From Oscillospiraceae bacterium (lineage in GTDB: Bacteria; Bacillota; Clostridia; Oscillospirales; Acutalibacteraceae), in contig CADBBT010000032.1 of NCBI GenBank assembly GCA_902792985.1, positions 1 through 64,000 on the forward strand: 64,000 nt of DNA, in the 5' to 3' direction. Under the pieces are notes generated by a model. It searched no databases. It saw only the letters and a program-made list of their open reading frames with translations, and was not told where the DNA came from. A program made the translations under genes and the position numbers. The first letter of the stretch is position 1; every line of letters starts with the position of its first letter. Shown here piece after piece: positions 57,995-64,000 of the stretch.

Positions 57995-60448
57995 ATGGAA
58001 CAGCTTCTTGCCCTTGTTGCGGTGGAAAATGTTGCATATCATTTTGACATTCTTTACGGTTATCTTGTGCCGCAGACGCTGCGTGAAAAAGTTAAAAAAG
58101 GTTCCCGCGTACTGGTCGGATTCGGCAACGGCAGCGGCAAACGGCTGGGGCTTGTGTTCGATTTTTCCACGCCTGAGGCCGGAAAGCGCTATAAAAAGCT
58201 GCTGGCCGTGCTGGATGACACACCCCTGTTTTCCGCGGAAATGCTGCAGCTGTCGCTCTTTCTCAAGGAGCGCACGTTCTGCACGCTTTTTGAAGCTGCA
58301 CGGGTGCAGCTGCCGACCGGTTTTCATCTGAAAACGCAGGTGCGCTATGTTGCGCTGCAAACCGAAGACCGCCCCGCCTTGAGCGAAACAGAGACTGCCG
58401 TTTATGAATATATGCTCGCACAGGTCAGCTTTCTCAGCAAGGACAAGGTGCGCAAAGCGTGCGGACTGAAGAGCGACAGCGACGTGCTCGAGCGGCTTGT
58501 GCAAAAAGGGCTGGTGCAGCGCAACTACGAAGCCGGCAAAACGCTCGGCAACCTGACGGTCAAAACAGCGCGCATCGCGCAGGCGTACCCGGACCCGCAG
58601 GCACTGCCGAAGGGACTGACGGAAAAGCAGCGCGGCGTGTGCGACGTGTTGTTTGATGTGGGCGCGGCAAGCGTGAAGGAGCTTTGCTATTTTACGGGTG
58701 TGTCCGTGTCGGTCATTTCCACGTTGGCGAAAAAAGGCGTGATCGATATCACAGACAGCGAGCTGTACCGTGTGCCGCAAAGCGAGATGACCGACAGCAG
58801 CGCCAAACGCGACATTGCGCTCACGCCGCATCAGCAAACGGCGTATGAACATCTGCTCAAACAGTTCAACAGCGGCGGCGGCACCTCGCTGCTTTACGGC
58901 GTCACGGGCAGCGGCAAGACCTCGGTGTTTTTGCGCCTGATCGACGAAGTGCTGCAAAGCGACCGCCAGGTGATCGTGATGGTGCCCGAAATCTCGCTCA
59001 CGCCGCAGATGATGGCGATCTTCAAGGGTCGCTACGGTGACGCGGTGGCGATTTTTCATTCCGCGCTGTCTGTCGGCGAACGGAAAGATGAATACCGCCG
59101 TGTGCGCGACGGCCTTGTGAAAATCGTTGTCGGCACACGCTCGGCGGTGTTTGCGCCGTTTCATGATCTCGGACTGATCGTGATGGACGAGGAGCAGGAG
59201 CACACCTATAAATCCGAGCTTTCGCCGCGCTATCACGCGCGCGACGTGGCCAGATTCCGTGCAAAATTCCATCATGCGCTGCTTTTGCTCTCTTCGGCAA
59301 CACCGAGCCTGGAAACCTACAGCTACGCGCAAAAGGGCATTTACGGCTTTGAAACGCTGCCCGAACGCTACGGGGACGCCGTGCTGCCCGATGTGACCGT
59401 GGTGGATATGAAGCTTGAACGTCAGCGCGGCAACAAGCATGCGCTCTCACTCCCGCTGATCGATCTGCTGGCGAAGAACCTCGAAGAAAAAAAGCAGTCC
59501 ATCCTGTTGATGAACCGGCGCGGCTACAACACCTTTGTTGCCTGCGACGCCTGCGGCGAGGTGATCTCCTGCCCGTCGTGCAGTATTTCGCTGACCTATC
59601 ACCGTGCGAATGACCGGCTGATGTGCCATTACTGCGGCTACAGCCGACCGTTCACGAACGTTTGCGAACACTGCGGCAAGCCCAAACTGCGCTATGCCGG
59701 CACAGGGACGCAGCGCATTGAAGAGGAGCTCGCTGCGCTGTTTCCTTCCGCGCGTGTGCTGCGGCTGGATACCGATGCGGCCTCCACACGCGGCGCGTTC
59801 GAAAAAAGCCTGCTTGCGTTCGGCGCGGGCGAATATGATATCATGCTCGGCACCCAGATGGTCGCCAAGGGCTTAAACTTTGAAAATGTGACGCTGGTGG
59901 GCGTGATCAACGCCGACCTTGCGCTCAATAACGATGATTACCGCTCACAGGAGCGCACCTTCGATCTGCTCACGCAGGTCGTCGGACGTTCCGGACGCGG
60001 CAGCGAAAAGGGCGTTGCGCTTGTGCAGACCATGACGCCGGAAAACGGCGTGATCCGTCTGGCGCAGCGGCAGGATTACCCGGCGTTTTTCAAAAATGAG
60101 ATCGTCATCCGCAAGGCGATGGTCTACCCGCCGTTTTGCGATTTATGTGCGATCTGTACCGTCAGCGAAAACGAACGGCTCGCGCTTGACGCGGCGAACC
60201 TCGTGCTCTCTCGCCTGACGGAGCTTGCGCAAAGCGAATACAGCGACGTACACATGATCCTGCTGCCCGTGATGCCGCCGCGCATCGGCAAGATGGGCGA
60301 CCGGTTCCGCTTTCGCATCATCATCAAATGCAAAAACTCCCGCCGTTTCCGCGCCATGATCGCGCAGGTGCTCACAGAGTTCGGAAAGCTGCAGCAAATG
60401 CGCGACGTCACTTTGACTGCGGATATCAATCCGGAAAACTTAATGTAA
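57995..60448 (+). CDS. priA: Primosomal replication protein N' (PriA helicase)
   Basis: Restarts stalled replication forks; 817 residues. The N-terminal DNA 3'-end-binding domain (about 1-110) opens VAYHFDILYGYLVPQTL. The helicase core has LLYGVTGSGKTSVF (Walker A), a DEEQ box in VMDEEQEHTYKSE, and QVVGRSGRGSEKG. Zinc-binding cysteine pairs lie between the lobes (CDACG, CPSC, CHYCGY, CEHCG). A TTG at 57971 is possible, but the ATG at 57995 lies eight bases after AGGATG. It sits between rpoZ and def without the coaBC gene found in some relatives. Confidence 0.95.
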   Translation: MEQLLALVAVENVAYHFDILYGYLVPQTLREKVKKGSRVLVGFGNGSGKRLGLVFDFSTPEAGKRYKKLLAVLDDTPLFSAEMLQLSLFLKERTFCTLFEAARVQLPTGFHLKTQVRYVALQTEDRPALSETETAVYEYMLAQVSFLSKDKVRKACGLKSDSDVLERLVQKGLVQRNYEAGKTLGNLTVKTARIAQAYPDPQALPKGLTEKQRGVCDVLFDVGAASVKELCYFTGVSVSVISTLAKKGVIDITDSELYRVPQSEMTDSSAKRDIALTPHQQTAYEHLLKQFNSGGGTSLLYGVTGSGKTSVFLRLIDEVLQSDRQVIVMVPEISLTPQMMAIFKGRYGDAVAIFHSALSVGERKDEYRRVRDGLVKIVVGTRSAVFAPFHDLGLIVMDEEQEHTYKSELSPRYHARDVARFRAKFHHALLLLSSATPSLETYSYAQKGIYGFETLPERYGDAVLPDVTVVDMKLERQRGNKHALSLPLIDLLAKNLEEKKQSILLMNRRGYNTFVACDACGEVISCPSCSISLTYHRANDRLMCHYCGYSRPFTNVCEHCGKPKLRYAGTGTQRIEEELAALFPSARVLRLDTDAASTRGAFEKSLLAFGAGEYDIMLGTQMVAKGLNFENVTLVGVINADLALNNDDYRSQERTFDLLTQVVGRSGRGSEKGVALVQTMTPENGVIRLAQRQDYPAFFKNEIVIRKAMVYPPFCDLCAICTVSENERLALDAANLVLSRLTELAQSEYSDVHMILLPVMPPRIGKMGDRFRFRIIIKCKNSRRFRAMIAQVLTEFGKLQQMRDVTLTADINPENLM

Positions 60449-60469
60449 TTTTTATGGAGATAGAATACT

Positions 60470-60970
60470 ATGGCAATCAGAAAGATCGTTACGGAAGAAG
60501 ACCCGATCCTGCGCAAGACCAGCAGACCGGTGCAAAAATTTGACGAAAAGCTCTGGCAGATCCTCGACGATATGAAAGAAACGATGGACAAGGCGAACGG
60601 CGTGGGACTTGCCGCCGTGCAGGTCGGCCTACTGCGCCGCGCGGTAATCGTGGATGTCGGCGACGGGCTGGTGGAGCTGATCAACCCGGAGATCCTTGAA
60701 GAAGACGGCGAACAGGAAGGGCAGGAGGGCTGCCTTTCGCTGCCGCAGCAGTGGGCGCTGGTCAAACGTCCGAACCACGTCAAGGTCCGCGCGCAAAACC
60801 GCCGCGGCGCCTGGCGCATTTTGGAGGCCGAAGGGCTGAAAGCGCGCGCGTTCTGCCATGAGATCGACCACCTCGACGGCCATCTGTTCATCGATCGGAT
60901 GACGCGCCGGCTCTCTGAAGAGGAGATCCGCCGCATGCAGGAGGACCGTGTGCAAAAAGGGAAAGGATGA
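60470..60970 (+). CDS. def: Peptide deformylase
   Basis: Removes the N-formyl group from nascent proteins; 166 residues. The three motifs are GVGLAAVQVG (GxGxAAxQ), EGCLSLP (EGCLS, metal Cys) and HEIDHLDG (HExxH variant HEIDH). ATGGAGAT precedes the start. It overlaps the following region by four bases through the alternative fmt start. Confidence 0.97.
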   Translation: MAIRKIVTEEDPILRKTSRPVQKFDEKLWQILDDMKETMDKANGVGLAAVQVGLLRRAVIVDVGDGLVELINPEILEEDGEQEGQEGCLSLPQQWALVKRPNHVKVRAQNRRGAWRILEAEGLKARAFCHEIDHLDGHLFIDRMTRRLSEEEIRRMQEDRVQKGKG

Positions 60971-60975
60971 ACGCC

Positions 60976-61914
60976 ATGAAAATCGCATTTATGGGAACGC
61001 CGGATTTTTCCGTGCCGTGTCTGCGCGCGCTTGCAGAAAGCGGCCACGAGATCGTTGGCGTGTTCTGTCAGCCGGACAAGCCGGTCGGCAGAAAGCAGGA
61101 GCTGCATCAGCCGCCGGTGAAAGAAGAAGCCCTGCGCCACGGCTTTCGCGTTTTGCAGCCGGTGAGCCTTCGCAACGGACAGGGGGTCGCTTTGCTCAAA
61201 GAGCTGCAGCCGGATCTTGTGATCGTTGTTGCCTACGGCAAGATTTTGCCCGCCGACTTCCTTGCGTTTCCGAAATACGGCTGCGTCAACATCCACGCCT
61301 CGCTCCTGCCGAAATATCGCGGCGCTTCGCCGATCCACTGGGCTGTGATGGCGGGCGACGAGGAGACGGGCGTTACGGTGATGCAGATGGATGAGGGCAT
61401 GGACACCGGCGATATCCTGCTGGTGAAAAAGCTGCCGATCCCGCAAGATGCAACGACCGAAGAGATGTTCGACCGCCTTTCGGAGCTTGGCGCGACAGCG
61501 ATGCTCGAAGCCATTCGGGGCATCGAAGCCGGAACGCTCACGCGCACGCCGCAGGACCATGCTGCCGCAACGACCGTCGGTCTGCTCACAAAAGAGATGG
61601 GCGCGGTCGACTGGCGCAAGCCGGCGAAAGATATCCACAATCTGATTCGCGGATTATATTCCTGGCCCGGCGCATATACTTCTTTGCACGGCAAACGCCT
61701 GAAGCTGCTGCGCGCAAAATGCAGCGACAAGACCGGCAAAGGCGCACCGGGCACGGTTTCGGTGCAAAACGGCAAGCTGTTCGTCACCTGCGGCGACGGG
61801 CAGTGTGTGGAACTGCTGGAAGTGCAGCCGGAAGGAAAAAAACGCATGGATGCCGCAGCGTTTTTGAACGGACGCGGCGCGGCAGACGGCGATCAATTTG
61901 AAATGACGGAGTAA
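60976..61914 (+). CDS. fmt: Methionyl-tRNA formyltransferase
   Basis: Formylates initiator Met-tRNA using 10-formyltetrahydrofolate; 312 residues. MKIAFMGTPDFSVPCLRAL opens the protein, NIHASLLPKYRGASPIHWAV holds the catalytic Asn-His region, and MDEGMDTGDIL carries the Asp. A C-terminal OB-like domain follows. GGAAAGG stands nine bases before the ATG at 60976; an in-frame ATG at 60967 lies on top of that site and is less likely. Confidence 0.96.
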   Translation: MKIAFMGTPDFSVPCLRALAESGHEIVGVFCQPDKPVGRKQELHQPPVKEEALRHGFRVLQPVSLRNGQGVALLKELQPDLVIVVAYGKILPADFLAFPKYGCVNIHASLLPKYRGASPIHWAVMAGDEETGVTVMQMDEGMDTGDILLVKKLPIPQDATTEEMFDRLSELGATAMLEAIRGIEAGTLTRTPQDHAAATTVGLLTKEMGAVDWRKPAKDIHNLIRGLYSWPGAYTSLHGKRLKLLRAKCSDKTGKGAPGTVSVQNGKLFVTCGDGQCVELLEVQPEGKKRMDAAAFLNGRGAADGDQFEMTE

Positions 61915-62609
61915 TGGCTATGATTTGGTACGATCAATACTATCTGCTGCTGGTGGTGCCGGCGATGCTGTTGTCGCTGATTGCGCAGGCAAAGGTCAAG
62001 GGCACTTATGCTAAGATGTCAAAAATCAATAACAGCCGCGGACTGACCGGGGCTCAGGCCGCCATGCGCGTGCTTTCCTATTACGGCGTGACCGGCGTGC
62101 AGATCCAGCCCATTGCGGGCAACCTGACCGACAATTTCGATCCGCGCAGCAATGTGATCCATCTTTCGCAGGGCGTGATGAACAGCACCTCCGTTGCCGC
62201 GATCGGCATCGCCTGCCATGAGGCGGGACACGCGGCGCAGTACGCGGAAAGCTATAAGCCCATCGCTGTGCGCAACAGCATTCTGCCCGTGGCCAATATC
62301 GGCTCTTCGGCGGGCATCCTGCTTGCCGTGATCGGCTTTGCGCTGCAATCGAAGCTGCTCATGCTGATCGGTATCGTGCTGTTTTCCTTTGTGGTGCTGT
62401 TTCAGCTTGTGACGCTGCCGGTGGAATTCAACGCCAGTTCCCGCGCGCTCAAGGTGATCGATGAGACCGGCATGTTGGAGGGCGAAGAATACAAGGGCGC
62501 AAAAAAGGTGCTTTCCGCCGCTGCCATGACGTATGTTGCGGCGCTGATCGTTTCCATCGCGTCGCTGCTGCGGCTGATCCTGCGCAGCCAGTCGCGTTCA
62601 AGGCGCTGA
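61914..62609 (+). CDS. Zinc metallopeptidase (YugP family)
   Basis: Membrane protein of 231 residues of the neutral zinc metallopeptidase/YugP family. The motif CHEAGHAAQYAE (HExxH) follows VIHLSQGVMNSTSVAAIGIA, and helices occupy about residues 6-25, 124-160 and the C-terminus. The ATG at 61914 overlaps the fmt stop in TAATG; another ATG lies two codons on. The gene is a regular neighbour of fmt and rsmB in Firmicutes. Substrate unknown. Confidence 0.92.
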   Translation: MAMIWYDQYYLLLVVPAMLLSLIAQAKVKGTYAKMSKINNSRGLTGAQAAMRVLSYYGVTGVQIQPIAGNLTDNFDPRSNVIHLSQGVMNSTSVAAIGIACHEAGHAAQYAESYKPIAVRNSILPVANIGSSAGILLAVIGFALQSKLLMLIGIVLFSFVVLFQLVTLPVEFNASSRALKVIDETGMLEGEEYKGAKKVLSAAAMTYVAALIVSIASLLRLILRSQSRSRR

Positions 62610-62616
62610 CTTCACG

Positions 62617-63924
62617 ATGGCAACGGCGAGACAAGCAGCGTTTGTGCTGCTGAAAAAAATGCAGAAGGACGCGGCGTATTCGAACCTTTTGCTGGAAAAT
62701 GCCGCGCTGCTCAACACGCTTTCCCAGCGTGACCGCGCGCTGGCAACGGCGCTTGTTTACGGCGTGACCGAACGGCGGCTGACGCTGGATTTTCAGCTCG
62801 CGCAGTATCTGAGCAGACCGCTCTCGAAGCTGTCGCCCGAGGCGGTGTGCGTGCTGCGCCTGGGTGCGTATCAGCTTTTGTTTATGGAAAAGATCCCGTC
62901 TTCTGCGGCGATCAATGAAAGCGTCAAACTCGCAAAAAAATACTGTGCCTATGCGTCCGGTCTTTGCAACGCCGTGCTGCGCAAGGTTTCGCAAAACGGA
63001 CTGGTTTTGCCGGATGCGTCGGCGGACAACTACTTATCTATAAAATATTCCTGCCCGCAGTGGCTGATCGATCAGTGGACGCGCGATTACGGCGAAGAGA
63101 CCGCGCGCGGCATTCTTGCGTCATCCTTTGCCCCACAGGGCTTTACCGTGCGCGTCAACACAAACAAAACGGACGCGCAAACGCTTTTGCGGCAGCTTGA
63201 AACCGAAGGCGTCACTGCGCAGGTGACCGCCTTGCCGGGCTTGCTGAAGCTGACGAATTTGCCTTGTCGTGTGGATGAACTGCCGTCGTTCAAAGACGGA
63301 CTGTTTCATGTGCAGGACAAAGCAAGTATGCTTTGCGCACTCTCTTTGGACGCAAAGAAAGGTGAGCGCGTGTTCGATCTTTGCGCCGCGCCGGGCGGCA
63401 AGACCTTCACGGTTGCCGAAGAGATGAAAAACTGCGGCGAAGTGCTGGCGTTCGACCTTTATGAGCACCGCACCGCTTTGATCGAATCCGGCGCAAAGCG
63501 GTTGGGCCTTTCCTGCGTCAAAGCCGCGCAAGGGGACGCTTCGGTGTTTGACGCTGCACTGGGACAGGCAGATCGTGTGCTGTGCGACGTGCCCTGCAGC
63601 GGTCTCGGCATTTTACGCCAAAAGCCTGAGGTCAAATGGAAGGATCCCGTGTCGCTGCAAGAACTGCCCGCGCTGCAGTTGAAGATCCTTGAAACCGGCG
63701 CACGCTATGTAAAGGACGGCGGCAGACTGATCTATTCCACCTGTGCGCTTTCGCGTGCCGAAAACGAGGACGTTTGCGCCGCTTTTTTGAAAAACCATCC
63801 CGCATTTCAGCCGGTCGCCGCACTGCCCGAACTGAGTGAACAGGCGTTTTTGACGCTTTTTCCGCAGCAGCATGACTGCGACGGATTTTTCATCGCCGCC
63901 TTCCGAAAGGACAAAAACGCATGA
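62617..63924 (+). CDS. rsmB: 16S rRNA (cytosine(967)-C(5))-methyltransferase
   Basis: A 435-residue m5C methyltransferase. The N-terminal NusB-like RNA-binding domain (about 1-140) is followed by a SAM-binding Rossmann fold (DLCAAPGGKTFTVAEEM), the catalytic DVPCSGLGILRQKPEVKW with the essential Cys, and YSTCALSRAENED with the second Cys. It overlaps rlmN by four bases. Confidence 0.96.
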   Translation: MATARQAAFVLLKKMQKDAAYSNLLLENAALLNTLSQRDRALATALVYGVTERRLTLDFQLAQYLSRPLSKLSPEAVCVLRLGAYQLLFMEKIPSSAAINESVKLAKKYCAYASGLCNAVLRKVSQNGLVLPDASADNYLSIKYSCPQWLIDQWTRDYGEETARGILASSFAPQGFTVRVNTNKTDAQTLLRQLETEGVTAQVTALPGLLKLTNLPCRVDELPSFKDGLFHVQDKASMLCALSLDAKKGERVFDLCAAPGGKTFTVAEEMKNCGEVLAFDLYEHRTALIESGAKRLGLSCVKAAQGDASVFDAALGQADRVLCDVPCSGLGILRQKPEVKWKDPVSLQELPALQLKILETGARYVKDGGRLIYSTCALSRAENEDVCAAFLKNHPAFQPVAALPELSEQAFLTLFPQQHDCDGFFIAAFRKDKNA

Positions 63925-64000
63925 ACGATATTTCCTCTCTGACCCTGCCCGAGCTGCAGGCGCAAATGCTCACGCAGGGCGAAAAAAAATTCGTCGCTTC
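63921..64000 (+). CDS. rlmN: Start of a probable 23S rRNA/tRNA methyltransferase RlmN
   Basis: Only the first 26 residues lie in the window (beginning MNDISSLTLPELQAQM and ending GEKKFVAS). This matches the N-terminal helical region of RlmN, a radical SAM enzyme that makes m2A, and the position after rsmB is where Firmicutes keep rlmN. The cysteine motif lies beyond the window, so the call rests on the N-terminus and gene order. Confidence 0.75.
   Translation, partial: MNDISSLTLPELQAQMLTQGEKKFVA

Overview
The window looks like chromosomal DNA of a G+C-rich member of the class Clostridia, most plausibly the Oscillospiraceae/Ruminococcaceae. The evidence is gene content and order: a six-gene Rnf complex preceded by ApbE, a NusG-domain-II protein and a Gx transporter; the yabM(spoVB/murJ)-mazG-hup-yabO(rqcP) block; scpA-scpB-DUF2953-gerW(ytfJ)-rluB; and yicC-remA-gmk-rpoZ-priA-def-fmt-yugP-rsmB-rlmN. 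GerW, a PdaA-like deacetylase and a SpoVB-type flippase hint at a spore-forming ancestry but do not prove sporulation. No tRNA, rRNA, CRISPR, phage or insertion sequence was seen.

Layout. 1-1.3 kb: 3' part of gpmI, its terminator and a GC-rich multi-hairpin element. 1.3-3.9 kb: two minus-strand SDR-superfamily genes divergent from a TetR regulator. 4.0-11.75 kb: energy-conservation block apbE, NusG_II, Gx transporter, an unknown membrane-anchored protein, rnfCDGEAB. 11.75-13.97 kb: a second multi-hairpin element, then htpG under a CIRCE operator. 14-15.9 kb: minus-strand secreted protein, PdaA-like lipoprotein and an unlisted 59-residue membrane microprotein. 16-19.3 kb: trmL, a CDF-like transporter, a membrane phosphoesterase and a membrane protein. 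19.3-23.3 kb: CDF transporter and recQ on back-to-back promoters, then an ornithine-cyclodeaminase-like enzyme. 23.3-33.8 kb: recJ, relA/spoT, dtd, an MBL hydrolase, hemZ, a uridine-kinase-like protein, a flippase and mazG. 33.8-34.5 kb: hup and rqcP. 34.5-41.1 kb: hexosaminidase, two phosphoesterases, a HAD hydrolase, GH4 and PfkB kinase, which reads as glycan or phospho-sugar catabolism. 41.2-43.4 kb: Ser/Thr kinase with an A/T-rich sensor half. 43.5-49.7 kb: an overlapping chain of two M42 peptidases, GNAT, a YnbB-like PLP enzyme, DUF2461 and a broken phosphomannomutase. 49.7-64 kb: yqhQ, prmC, M50 protease, scpAB, gerW, rluB, yicC-remA-gmk-rpoZ-priA-def-fmt, zinc peptidase, rsmB and the start of rlmN.

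How it works together. ApbE is the enzyme type that attaches FMN covalently to Rnf subunits, and RnfD and RnfG both carry matching Thr motifs, so the 4-11.7 kb block encodes a complex plus its maturation factor. The strongest unexplained signal is a pair of intergenic elements (about 1124-1261 and 11770-11902). They share one fold plan, hairpin / four-way junction enclosing three hairpins / hairpin, yet have almost no common primary sequence. Two genes, the flippase and the phosphomannomutase, appear to have lost short internal segments that contain family-defining motifs.
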